Shown here: positions 31,973 through 40,163 of the stretch, piece by piece
Layout: every line of letters begins with the position of its first letter
How positions within the stretch are numbered: position 1 is the stretch's first letter
Assembly (NCBI GenBank): GCA_013519935.1
Contig: JACDUA010000030.1
Span: 1 to 48,667, forward strand
Direction of reading: 5' to 3'
From: Ectothiorhodospiraceae bacterium WFHF3C12
GTDB taxonomy: Bacteria > Pseudomonadota > Gammaproteobacteria > Nitrococcales > Nitrococcaceae
Length of the DNA: 48,667 nucleotides
Made by a program: the position numbers and the translations under genes
Notes under the pieces: model-generated
What the model saw: the letters and a program-made list of their open reading frames with translations, nothing else
What the model was told of the DNA's origin: nothing
Databases searched by the model: none

Positions 31973-33238
31973 CTAGGAGCTCTTCTTCTCGTTGCCCTTG
32001 CCGGCCTGCTTGCCGTCGCCGTCGCCGCTGCCCTTGCCCTTGATGTATGAGCAGTTGCCGGCCTCCATGGACTTGAAGGCCTTCTCGCCGGGGATCACCG
32101 AGGCCACCTTGTAATAGTCGCCGGGCTGCTCGACCTCGTTGGGGTCCTTCACCTCGACCAGGTACATGTCGTGGACCATGCGCCCGTCGCGGCGCAGCTT
32201 GCCATTCTGCGTGAAGATATCCTTGACGGGCATGTCGCGCATCTTGGCGATGACCTGCTTGGTCTCGTCCGTGCCCGTCGCTTCGATGGCCTTGAGGTAA
32301 TGCTTGACGGCCGAATAGACGCCCGCGGAGAACATGGTCGCTTCGGTGCCGGCGCGGCGCTTGAGGCGCTCGTTCCAGGCGCGGGTCTCTTCGTTCATGC
32401 TCCAGACCCAGCCGGTAACGAATCGCACGCCGCCGGAGACGTAGAGGCCGACGTTGCGGATGACGTCATGCGTCATGAGCAGGCCCACCAGCTGCTGCTC
32501 GCCGCTGGAGGTGATGCCCAGCTCCCAGGCCTGGCGGATGGTGGCCTGGGTGTCGTCGCCGGCGTTGGCCAGGGCGATGACATCGGCGCCGGAGTTCATG
32601 GCCTCCAGCAGCTGGGAGGTCATGTTGGTGCCCTTGAACTTGTGCAGCGCGGAGCCGAGGACTTCGCCGCCGGCTTCCTTGACGGCGGCCGAGGCATCGG
32701 CCTGCAGGACCTTGCCGAAGGTATAGTCGACGGTGACGAAAAACCACTTCTTGCCGCCGTTGTCGACGATGGTCTTCGCCGAGCCGGCCGCCAGGGCGTG
32801 GGTATCGTAGGTCCAGTGCACCCCCACCGGCGAGCAGTACTTCCCGGTGAGGATGGAGGAGGCGGACCCGGTGTGGATTGCCAGGGTGTTCGTCTTGGCG
32901 GCGTAGCCCTGGATCGGCACTGCGACGTTGGTGCCCACCATGTCCAGGAAGGCGTCGACGTTGTATTGCTCCTTGAGCTCCTTGGCGTGTTTCATGCCCG
33001 TTTCCGCGTCCAGCTTGTGGTCGCGGGTGTAGAGCACGATCTTTTTGCCGTTGACCTCGCCGCCGAAGTCCTCGATGGCCATCTCCGCGGCGATCTCCGC
33101 CTGCTGGCCGATATCCTGGTAGACGCTGGTGAAATCGGAGATCAGGCCGATGCGCACCTCGTCGTCGGAGACCTGGGCCTGCGCGCACAACGGCGCGGCC
33201 GCCCCCAGTGTCAGCAATGCAGAAAGGATTCGCTTCAT
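31973..33238 (-). CDS. Orphan ABC periplasmic binding protein (LivK-like)
   Basis: A 421-residue type I periplasmic binding protein. Residues 1-22 form a signal peptide (ALLTLGAAAPLCAQAQ), then VRIGLISDFTSVYQDIGQQ starts the first lobe. HWTYDTHALAAG, DYTFGKVLQAD, and NSGADVIALANAGDDT are typical of the LivK-like family. It is not close in sequence to the two binding proteins at 14511-17427. No permease or ATPase genes are next to it, so it must use a transporter elsewhere or have a sensing role. It ends in a charged low-complexity tail of about 20 residues rich in Gly, Lys and Asp after CSYIKGKG. GGGGGAGAGA precedes the ATG at 33238. Confidence 0.92.
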   Translation of the reverse strand: MKRILSALLTLGAAAPLCAQAQVSDDEVRIGLISDFTSVYQDIGQQAEIAAEMAIEDFGGEVNGKKIVLYTRDHKLDAETGMKHAKELKEQYNVDAFLDMVGTNVAVPIQGYAAKTNTLAIHTGSASSILTGKYCSPVGVHWTYDTHALAAGSAKTIVDNGGKKWFFVTVDYTFGKVLQADASAAVKEAGGEVLGSALHKFKGTNMTSQLLEAMNSGADVIALANAGDDTQATIRQAWELGITSSGEQQLVGLLMTHDVIRNVGLYVSGGVRFVTGWVWSMNEETRAWNERLKRRAGTEATMFSAGVYSAVKHYLKAIEATGTDETKQVIAKMRDMPVKDIFTQNGKLRRDGRMVHDMYLVEVKDPNEVEQPGDYYKVASVIPGEKAFKSMEAGNCSYIKGKGSGDGDGKQAGKGNEKKSS

Positions 33239-33480
33239 TCTCTCCCCCTGGACCCTCAGTAATTGCAAGTCGAATCGCTGTGCCGGCCTGGCAGCGCCGG
33301 CGCCGGATTCGTTTTCGGCGCCGCGCGGCCCGGGCTGGCCAGCATCGGCGCGCGCGGGTGCGCTGGCGCCGACAACCCCGAGTTCGAAACTAAACGGGAT
33401 TTTTCAATTTTGCCAGTTCTTTGCGGCATATTGTGAAGGAGTTCTCGCGGGGTCACGGGAACTGCGGGGCAACGTTCGCG

Positions 33481-33942
33481 TCAGTCGCGATCGCCGGCGT
33501 TGCGGGGGTCGATCTCCGCCAGCGCGGCCACGAAGCGTTGCAGGTGCGCGCGCAGGGCCTGGACTTCCTCCGCGGGCATCGGAAGCTGGCAGAGCATGGC
33601 CTCTGGAACCCGCCGGGCCCTGTCCTTGAGCGCCATCCCGGGCTCGGTGGGTTCGACGCACACCCGGCGCTCGTCGTCGGCCGCCCGGCGGCGGACAATC
33701 AACCCGCGGCTTTCCAGGCGTTTGAGCAGAGGTGTGAGCGTCCCGGTATCCAGGTGCAGGGCCTGGCCGATCTCGGAAACACTCAACGGTGATCTCTGCC
33801 ATAGGCAGAGCATGACCAGGTACTGGGAGTAGGTCAGGCCGAGCTCGTCCAGCAGCGGCCGGTAGAGCCGCGTGAGTATGTTGCTGGCCGCGTAGAGCGG
33901 GAAACAGACCTGCTGGTCCAGTCTGAGTTGTTCGTCTTCCAT
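33481..33942 (-). CDS. ohrR: OhrR, MarR-family organic-peroxide sensor
   Basis: A 153-residue MarR-family repressor of the OhrR group. The N terminus LDQQVCFPLYAASN holds Cys13, at the place of the peroxide-sensing cysteine. GLTYSQYLVMLCLWQRSPLS and SEIGQALHLDTGTLTPLLKR are the helix-turn-helix regions, with wing RRRAADDERRVCVEPTEPG. When the cysteine is oxidised the repressor leaves DNA and ohr is induced. It lies downstream of ohr on the same strand, separated by 218 bases, so it may be transcribed separately or by read-through. A second cysteine in the wing (ERRVCVEPTEPG) and one near the C terminus (MLCQLPM) could support a two-cysteine mechanism. Confidence 0.92.
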   Translation of the reverse strand: MEDEQLRLDQQVCFPLYAASNILTRLYRPLLDELGLTYSQYLVMLCLWQRSPLSVSEIGQALHLDTGTLTPLLKRLESRGLIVRRRAADDERRVCVEPTEPGMALKDRARRVPEAMLCQLPMPAEEVQALRAHLQRFVAALAEIDPRNAGDRD

Positions 33943-34160
33943 CCGGGCTCCCGGCTACTGACGCGCCATTTGTGCTTGTGTATGGGGAACGCGTCTGCGC
34001 CTCCGGCCGTGGCCGGACCCGCCCGGGTCGCGGCCGCTCGATGACCGGACGCACGACAGGCAGGGTATCAGAAATGCCCGCTTCTCACCCTCGGGCGATC
34101 GCCCCTTGCGGGCGACCGGCCCGTTACCCGGGGGCTGGGTAAAACCCGGCCGTCCCGGCC

Positions 34161-34580
34161 TCAGCGCGGCGTGACCCGCGTGTCCACCTGAATGTTGCCG
34201 TTCACCGCGTGGGAGTACGGGCAGACCTCGTGGGCGGTGTCCACCAGGGACCGGGCCATGGTGGCGTCGACGCCGCCCAGCTTGACCTCCAGTGCCACGA
34301 TCAGACCGAACCCGCCTTCCGGGCGCTGGCCGATGCCCACCTCCGCGGTGACCTCGGTGTCCTCGATGCCGACCTTCCGGTTCCCCGCGACATGGGCGAG
34401 GGCGTTCTCGAAGCAGGCCGCGTAGCCCGCGGCGAACAGCTGCTCGGGGTTGGTGGCACCGCCCTGGCCGCCCAGTGCCTCGGGTAGCGCCAGGTCATGC
34501 TCGAGCAGACCGTCCTCACTGCGGACGTGGCCGGTCCGGCCGCCGCGAGCGGTTGCCGTCGTCGTGTACAAAGCCTTCAT
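34161..34580 (-). CDS. ohr: Organic hydroperoxide resistance protein Ohr
   Basis: A 139-residue thiol peroxidase that reduces organic and lipid hydroperoxides, usually with lipoylated proteins as reductant. Cys56 (AACFENALAH) and Cys120 (EVCPYSHAVNGN) are the two catalytic cysteines. TNPEQLFAAGYAACFENAL is the family core. I chose ATG 34580 (MKALYTTTATARGG), because Ohr proteins start there, over an upstream ATG at 34622 whose extra residues would overlap the operator. It is controlled most likely by OhrR through the palindrome at 34606-34618. Confidence 0.95.
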   Translation of the reverse strand: MKALYTTTATARGGRTGHVRSEDGLLEHDLALPEALGGQGGATNPEQLFAAGYAACFENALAHVAGNRKVGIEDTEVTAEVGIGQRPEGGFGLIVALEVKLGGVDATMARSLVDTAHEVCPYSHAVNGNIQVDTRVTPR

Positions 34581-34605
34581 GCCGGTGCTCCTTGATGTAT
34601 GGTAG

Positions 34606-34625
34606 ACAATTGAATTGTGCACAAT
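34606..34625. promoter_or_regulatory. OhrR operator upstream of ohr
   Basis: ACAATTGAATTGT (34606-34618) is a perfect 13-base palindrome very close to the known OhrR box TACAATT-AAATTGTA of Bacillus subtilis. It overlaps a second perfect dyad, TTGTGCACAA (34615-34624). It lies 26 bases upstream of the ohr start codon, within the expected promoter. Confidence 0.8.
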
Positions 34626-34691
34626 ATAACTGCCACCGGCAACCGTGGCTCTGCCGTGGTGGCGGTCATGGCGGCTAGAGCAGGGGGGCGC

Positions 34692-35261
34692 CTAGCTGCC
34701 GGCCAGCTCGGCGTGACGAAAACAGTCGGTGGTGTGGTCCATGACCAGGCCCACGGCCTGCATGTAGGCATAACAGATGGTGCTGCCCACGAAGTTGCAG
34801 CCGCGCCGTTTGAGGTCCCGCGCCAGGTGGTCGGACAAGGGGGTTCGGGTGGGAACCTCGGCCAGGGAGGCGAAGCGATTGACGACGGGGCGGCCGTCAA
34901 CCAGGGCCCAGAGATAGTCATTGAGACTGCCGTGCTGCGCCTGGATCTCCAGCACCGCCGCGGCGTTGCGTGGTATGGACTGGATTTTCAGCCGGTTGCG
35001 GATCAGCCCGGGATCCTCGAGCAACGGTGCCAGCTGCTCGGGGCCCCATTCGGCGAGTACGGCGGGGTCGAATCCGGCCAGGGCGTGGCGGTAGTTTTCG
35101 CGCTTGCGCAGCACCGTCAGCCAGCTCAGCCCCGCCTGGGCGCCCTCCAGGATGAGGAACTCGAACAGCGTCCGGTCGTCATGGACCGGCACGCCCCATT
35201 CGCGGTCGTGGTAATCGCGATAGAGGGGGTCGTCGGTGCACCAGCCGCAGCGCCGGGCCAT
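34692..35261 (-). CDS. tag: DNA-3-methyladenine glycosylase I
   Basis: A 189-residue Tag protein that excises 3-methyladenine in base-excision repair. The start RRCGWCTDDPLYRDYHDREW matches the family; Cys5 and His18 plus a C-terminal histidine and cysteine in DHTTDCFRH are the zinc-snap ligands. EGAQAGLSWLTVLRKRENYR is the helix-hairpin region. It ends close to the Ohr operator and starts three bases after the Pat stop codon, so it probably shares an mRNA with the large acyltransferase gene, an unusual partner. Confidence 0.95.
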   Translation of the reverse strand: MARRCGWCTDDPLYRDYHDREWGVPVHDDRTLFEFLILEGAQAGLSWLTVLRKRENYRHALAGFDPAVLAEWGPEQLAPLLEDPGLIRNRLKIQSIPRNAAAVLEIQAQHGSLNDYLWALVDGRPVVNRFASLAEVPTRTPLSDHLARDLKRRGCNFVGSTICYAYMQAVGLVMDHTTDCFRHAELAGS

Positions 35262-35264
35262 CGA

Positions 35265-37970
35265 TCAGCTATCCCCCTGCTGTTGCAGTTTGAGGGTGAC
35301 ACGGACCAGATCGGGCTCATCGGGCAGGTTGCGCTGCTCGAACCCGAGCGCCTTGCAGAGCTTGAGCATGGTCTCGTTTTCCCGCAGCACGTCGCCGTAG
35401 ACTTCGTGGATGCCTCGCTGATGGCAGTAATCGATAATCCGTCTCATGAGCATGATGCCGATGCCCATGCCCGTCATGTCATGGCGCACGATGACCGCAT
35501 ATTCCGCACGCTCGTTGTCCGGATCCGCGCTGATGCGCACTACGCCGAAAATGTCCGTGGTGCCGGCGATGCCCGGTTCGGTGAGGATCAGCGCCATCTC
35601 CCGATCGTAGTCGATCTGGGTGAACCGGGCCGCCGTGACATGGGTGAGCGTGTGCACCGGGACGAAGAACCGCAGGCGGATCTCCTCCGGCGTGAGCTTG
35701 GCGAAGGCCGCCTGCAACGCCGGTTCGTCCTCCGGACGGATGGGCCGCAGCAGCAGCTCACGGCTGTCGCCGAGCGCTATCGTCTCCTCCAGCTCCTTGG
35801 GATAGGGGCGGATGGCCAGGCGCTTGGTTCCGGGCTGTTCGACCTTCTGCACCTTGATGCGGGCATCCAGGGCGACGACGCCGTACTCGTCGGCCAGCAG
35901 CGGGTTGATATCCAGCTCGGCAATGGCGGCATGGTCGGTGACCAGCTGGCCGACCCGGATCAGCGTCATGGCGATGGCGTCCATGTTGGCCGCCGGCAGC
36001 CCGCGATAGCCCTTGAGCTGGTGGAAGATCCGGGTCCGCGACATGGTCTCCAGGGCCAGGTTCATGTTCAGCGGCGGCAGGCCCAGGGCCTGATCCTTGA
36101 CCACTTCGACGGCCGTGCCGCCCTGGCCGAAAAGGATGACCGGACCGAACTGCTGGTCCTCGGTCATGCCCACGATCAGCTCGTAGGCCCCCGGACGGCG
36201 GACCATCGGCTGGACGCTGAAGCCCTGAATGCGCGCGTCCGGTTGCTCGGACTTGATCCGCTCCAGCATGCCCTCCGCGGCGGTTCGCGCCGCCGCCGGC
36301 CCGGAGACATCCAGCGCCACGCCGCCGATGTCCGACTTGTGGGTGATGTCCGCGGAGAGGATCTTCACCGCCACCGGAGAGGCGATCTCCGCGGCGATGG
36401 CCGCGGCCTCCCGCGGCGTCTCGGCCACCCGGGTGGGGACCACCGGAATCCCGTAGGCGTCCATGACCTGCTTGGCCTCCACCTCGCTGAGCCAGGTGCG
36501 TTCTTCCGCCAGTGCCTGGTCCAGAATCTCCGCGACCCGGTCCACCTCCGGCGTGTAGTCCTCCGGCACCGAGGGCGGCGTCTCCATCAGCGCTTCCTGG
36601 CTCTCCCGGTAATGGACCAGATGCATGAACGCCCGGATCGCGTCCTCCGGCGTTTCGTAGGTGGGGATGTGGTTCTCCATGAACAGCTGCCGGGACGCGG
36701 CGGCGGAGCGGTCACCGACCCAGCTGGTCAGCAGGGCCTGCTTGTGACGGCCCTGGTCCCGGGCGGTTTCGACGATGGCCTGGGCGGCCTCGAGGCTGTC
36801 GGCGACGGCGGTGGGGCAGTTCAGCGCCAGCACCGCGTCGACGCCGGCGTCCTCGTGGAGGGCGGCGAGGGCGTCTGCGTAGCGCTGACCCGGGGCGTCG
36901 CCAATGATGTCCACAGGGTTGCCGCGGGACCAGGTCGACGGCAGCGCCCCGTCGAGGCGGGCGATGGTTTCGTCGCTGAGCTCCGCCAGCGTGCCGTCGT
37001 GATCGATCAGCGCGTCCGTGGCCATGACGCCGATGCCACCGCCGTTGGTGAGAATGGCCAGCCGGTTGCCGTGGGGCACGTCGGTCAGCGCCAGGGTGCC
37101 GACGGCATCGAAGAGCTCTTCGAGGCTGGTGACCCGCAGCATGCCGGCGCGGCGGAACGCGGCCTCGTAGACGATGTCGGAACCCGCCAGCGCCCCGGTG
37201 TGGGAGGCGGCGGCCTTGGCGCCGGCGGCATGGCGGCCGGATTTGACCACGATCACCGGCTTCGTGCGTGCCGCCGCCCGGGCCGCGGACATGAATTTCC
37301 GGGCCTCGGTGACCGCCTCGACATACAGCAGGATCGCCCGGGTTTCCCGATCGTTGGCCAGATAGTCGAGCATGTCGCCGAAGTCCACGTCCGACATATC
37401 GCCCAGTGAGACCAGGTGAGAGAAGCCGATGCCGCGGCTCGAAGCCCAGTCGACGACCGAGGTGACAATGGCCCCGGACTGGGCGACGAAGGCGAGCCGT
37501 CCCTTCTCCGGCGCCATGTGGGCGAAGCTGGCATTGAGCCCACCCCCCGGGACCAGAATGCCGAGGCAGTTGGGGCCGACCACCCGCATCAGATGCGGCC
37601 TGGCCGCGTCGAGCATCTCCTGTGTGAGCGTCCTGTCGGAGCCCTCGCGCTGGTTACCCAGCCCCGCGGTGATCACCACGGCCGCCCGCGTGCCGGCCTC
37701 GGCCAGCTGGGCGATGATGCCCGGCACGGTCTCCGGCGGGGTCGCCACCACGGCCAGGTCCGGGGTCATGGGCAGGCTCTCCACGTCGGGATAGGCCAGC
37801 ACCCCCTGTATCGCCCGGTGCTTCGGGTTCACCGGCATGACCGGCCCGTCGAATCCGGAGTTGAAGAGGTTGCGCGAGAGCACGTCCCCCACGGATTTTG
37901 CCGTCTTGCTGGCACCTATGACGGCCACGGAGCGGGGTTTGAAGAGATAGTCCAGGTTACGAATGCTCAT
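35265..37970 (-). CDS. Pat/PatZ-type protein lysine acetyltransferase (NDP-forming acyl-CoA synthetase plus GNAT)
   Basis: 901 residues. Residues 1-470 are the CoA-binding and ligase domains of NDP-forming acyl-CoA synthetases (KPRSVAVIGASKTAKSVGD, VVGPNCLGI, and SHTGALAGSD where the phospho-histidine of active ligases sits). Residues 480-700 form an ATP-grasp domain. The last 165 residues are a GNAT acetyltransferase with the acetyl-CoA loop RHDMTGMGIGIMLM and LRENETMLKLCKALGF. This architecture is that of YfiQ/Pat, which acetylates the catalytic lysine of acetyl-CoA synthetase and switches it off. An AMP-forming synthetase with the target motif is divergently encoded 205 bases away. Start is ATG 37970; a GTG at 37973 is directly before it. 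The histidine being retained leaves possible ligase activity open. Confidence 0.92.
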   Translation of the reverse strand: MSIRNLDYLFKPRSVAVIGASKTAKSVGDVLSRNLFNSGFDGPVMPVNPKHRAIQGVLAYPDVESLPMTPDLAVVATPPETVPGIIAQLAEAGTRAAVVITAGLGNQREGSDRTLTQEMLDAARPHLMRVVGPNCLGILVPGGGLNASFAHMAPEKGRLAFVAQSGAIVTSVVDWASSRGIGFSHLVSLGDMSDVDFGDMLDYLANDRETRAILLYVEAVTEARKFMSAARAAARTKPVIVVKSGRHAAGAKAAASHTGALAGSDIVYEAAFRRAGMLRVTSLEELFDAVGTLALTDVPHGNRLAILTNGGGIGVMATDALIDHDGTLAELSDETIARLDGALPSTWSRGNPVDIIGDAPGQRYADALAALHEDAGVDAVLALNCPTAVADSLEAAQAIVETARDQGRHKQALLTSWVGDRSAAASRQLFMENHIPTYETPEDAIRAFMHLVHYRESQEALMETPPSVPEDYTPEVDRVAEILDQALAEERTWLSEVEAKQVMDAYGIPVVPTRVAETPREAAAIAAEIASPVAVKILSADITHKSDIGGVALDVSGPAAARTAAEGMLERIKSEQPDARIQGFSVQPMVRRPGAYELIVGMTEDQQFGPVILFGQGGTAVEVVKDQALGLPPLNMNLALETMSRTRIFHQLKGYRGLPAANMDAIAMTLIRVGQLVTDHAAIAELDINPLLADEYGVVALDARIKVQKVEQPGTKRLAIRPYPKELEETIALGDSRELLLRPIRPEDEPALQAAFAKLTPEEIRLRFFVPVHTLTHVTAARFTQIDYDREMALILTEPGIAGTTDIFGVVRISADPDNERAEYAVIVRHDMTGMGIGIMLMRRIIDYCHQRGIHEVYGDVLRENETMLKLCKALGFEQRNLPDEPDLVRVTLKLQQQGDS

Positions 37971-38036
37971 CACTTACCACGCTATTGGCGAACCGTTGCC
38001 CGGGAGGCACCGCCCCTGGCGGGCCGGCTCTCCAGA

Positions 38037-38051
38037 TTGTGCATAGCACAA
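38037..38051. promoter_or_regulatory. Perfect palindrome in the pat/acyl-CoA synthetase divergent gap
   Basis: TTGTGC-ATA-GCACAA is a perfect 15-base dyad, about 70 bases from the pat start and 125 bases from the synthetase start. A single regulator bound here could coordinate the enzyme and its presumed inactivator. It resembles neither a CRP site (TGTGA) nor the OhrR box. The regulator is unknown. Confidence 0.6.
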
Positions 38052-38175
38052 CATACACGGTGATGACTGTCTTGCGACAGATCAATCGGGTGCGCCGCCG
38101 GCGGGGGCATCATGGCAGGGCCAAACTGATGTGCCGGGCGTTTCGACCCGCGCGTGGGAGATAGAGGCCGAAGGG

Positions 38176-39891
38176 ATGGAATGGATCGAGAAACACCCGG
38201 ACGTGTCGCCCCGCCTGACCGATTATGACGCCGAGTGCAGTAATCTGAACTGGCCGGATGCACTTGCCCGCTGGGGCGCAGGCGAGAATCAGCCCTTCAA
38301 CATGGCCGTCGCCGCGGTGGACCGACACGTGGCGGAAGGTCTAGCGGAACGCCCCGCGCTGCGGATCATTGACCGGGACGGCGGCGACCGGAGCCTCACC
38401 TATGGCGCATTACAGGCGCAAACGGCCCGGTTCGCCGGCGCGCTAGGATCCGCCGGCGTCGGCGTGGGTGATCGCGTCATGGCCGTACTGGGGCCGGTGC
38501 CCGAAGTGCACGTCGCCGTGCTTGGCACTGTTCGTGCCGGCGCGGTATTCGGCGGGCTTTTCTCGGCTTTCGGTCCGGATCTTCTGGCGCAGCGGCTGCG
38601 CCTGGCCGAAGCGCGGGTCCTGGTGACCACAACGGCCGTCTACGAGCGCAAGATCGCCCCCATTCGCGACCGGCTGCCGTCGCTGCGGGACATCTGGCTG
38701 GTGGACGGTCTGCCGGAGAATCCACCGCCCGGGCTACGTCGCCTGGCGGACGTGCTGGCGGAGGCGCCATACGCGGAGCCCGCCGCCACACGAGCCGAGA
38801 GCCCGGCGCTGCTGCACTTCACAAGCGGCACCACCGGCGAGCCCAAGGCTCTGATCCACGCCCACCGCGCCGCCGTGGCCCATGCCCTGACCGGGCGATG
38901 GGCGCTGGACCTCGGGCCGGAGGACTGTTTCTGGTGTACGGCGGACCCGGGCTGGGTTACCGGAATCTCCTATGGCGTGTTTGCGCCTTTGCTCAATGGC
39001 GCCACCGCGCTGGTGGATGCCCGCGACTTCGATCCTGATCACTGGTTGGAAAACCTCAGGGACCGGGCCGTGAACGTCTGGTACACCTCGCCGACCGCCC
39101 TGCGGATGCTGCGGCGGGCGGTCGCCGAGGCGCCGGCGCTGCCCGCGCTCAGGCATATTGCCAGTGTGGGCGAGCCACTGGATTCCGAGACGGTGGAATG
39201 GGGATTGCGGGCCTTCGGGCAGCCGGTCCACGATACCTACTGGCAGAGCGAGACCGGTGCCATCGTCATTGCCAACCTGCCGGTCAGAGCCATCAAGCCC
39301 GGGGCCATGGGGCTGCCGGTGCCCGGATGCATACCGGCCATCGTCACGCCCGGTGATCCCGACAGCCCGGTGACCGATGGGGCCGTGGGAGAGCTCGCCA
39401 TCCGCGGCGACTGGCCCGCGCTGTTCCGGGACTGTCCCAACCGGCCCGACTACAGGGCGCGTGTGACACGCAGCGGCTGGTATCTCACCGGGGACCTGGC
39501 CCGTCGCGATGCCGACGGCTATTTCTGGTTCGTCGGCCGTGGCGACGACATGATCAAGACCGCCGGACACATGGTGGGACCGTTCGAGGTGGAGGCCGCC
39601 CTGATGGCGCATCCCCGGGTTTCCGAGGCGGGGGTCGTCGGGGCGCCGGACCCGGTGGCCGGGGAGGTGGTCTGGGCCTTCGTCGTACCCACGGGGGAGG
39701 GCGAGGCCGACGAGACCCTGCGACGCGATATCCTGGCCCATGCGCGCCGCCGGCTGGGCCCTGCGGCAGCGCCACGGGTTATCCTGTTCCGGCGGCGCCT
39801 GCCTCATACCCGTTCGGGCAAGATCCTGCGCCGCCGGCTGCGCCGGCTCGCCAGCCGCATTTCCGGCAGACAATCGGGAGTCAAAGCATGA
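38176..39891 (+). CDS. AMP-forming acetyl-CoA synthetase-like ligase (AcsA type)
   Basis: 571 residues from ATG 38176 (AGAGG upstream); an ATG at 38131 would give 586. The size and start (MEWIEKHPDVSPRLTDYDAE) fit the short AcsA group rather than the 650-residue Acs. Adenylation motifs are LLHFTSGTTGEPKALIH, DTYWQSETG, and SGWYLTGDLARRDADGY, with GRGDDMIKTAGHMVGPFEVE in the C-terminal domain. The tail holds PHTRSGKILRR: Lys549 is the catalytic lysine within the P-x4-G-K pattern that Pat enzymes recognise. Residues 550-571 are Arg-rich. Its stop overlaps the start of an acyl carrier protein gene, so the acyl adenylate may be passed to a carrier protein as well as to CoA. Acetate or another short acid is likely, not proven. 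Confidence 0.88.
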   Translation: MEWIEKHPDVSPRLTDYDAECSNLNWPDALARWGAGENQPFNMAVAAVDRHVAEGLAERPALRIIDRDGGDRSLTYGALQAQTARFAGALGSAGVGVGDRVMAVLGPVPEVHVAVLGTVRAGAVFGGLFSAFGPDLLAQRLRLAEARVLVTTTAVYERKIAPIRDRLPSLRDIWLVDGLPENPPPGLRRLADVLAEAPYAEPAATRAESPALLHFTSGTTGEPKALIHAHRAAVAHALTGRWALDLGPEDCFWCTADPGWVTGISYGVFAPLLNGATALVDARDFDPDHWLENLRDRAVNVWYTSPTALRMLRRAVAEAPALPALRHIASVGEPLDSETVEWGLRAFGQPVHDTYWQSETGAIVIANLPVRAIKPGAMGLPVPGCIPAIVTPGDPDSPVTDGAVGELAIRGDWPALFRDCPNRPDYRARVTRSGWYLTGDLARRDADGYFWFVGRGDDMIKTAGHMVGPFEVEAALMAHPRVSEAGVVGAPDPVAGEVVWAFVVPTGEGEADETLRRDILAHARRRLGPAAAPRVILFRRRLPHTRSGKILRRRLRRLASRISGRQSGVKA

Positions 39892-40130
39892 CTGTGGACA
39901 ACGACACGCTGGACGAGGCGGTGACCGCGGCCCTGGAAGAAGTGGCGCCTGACGTGGACGTCAGCAGCCTCGATCCCCACCGCAATCTGCGGGATCAGGT
40001 GGAGCTGGATTCGGTGGACTTCCTCAATTTCGTCACGGCCCTGGAGCGGCGGCTGGACCTGCGTATCCCCGAGGGGGATTACCCCAAGCTGAGCAGCCTG
40101 GAAGGCTGTCGCCGCTACCTTGCCGCTTGA
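39888..40130 (+). CDS. Acyl carrier protein
   Basis: An 80-residue, acidic four-helix carrier protein. VELDSVDFLNFVTALERRLD contains the phosphopantetheine attachment serine (Ser42 in DSVD), with the conserved acidic recognition helix after it. The N terminus (LDEAVTAALEEVAPDVDVSS) and final helix (LSSLEGCRRYLAA) complete the fold. It is not the housekeeping AcpP: the sequence differs, and there is no fab gene cluster. The ATGA overlap with the upstream ligase indicates coupled translation and a working partnership. No ketosynthase, condensation domain or phosphopantetheinyl transferase is nearby, so the fate of the loaded acyl group is unknown. Confidence 0.9.
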   Translation: MTVDNDTLDEAVTAALEEVAPDVDVSSLDPHRNLRDQVELDSVDFLNFVTALERRLDLRIPEGDYPKLSSLEGCRRYLAA

Positions 40131-40163
40131 GCCGGTGGCCGCCGGCAGGGATAAACGCCACTG

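Noticed and set aside
34617-37409. A very long open frame on the plus strand opposite the Pat gene (and similar ones opposite the RND, acetoacetyl-CoA synthetase and trk genes)
   Set aside because: They are antisense by-products of high GC third positions: no domain motifs, unnatural Arg/Gly/His/Gln composition, and real genes with clear motifs on the other strand.
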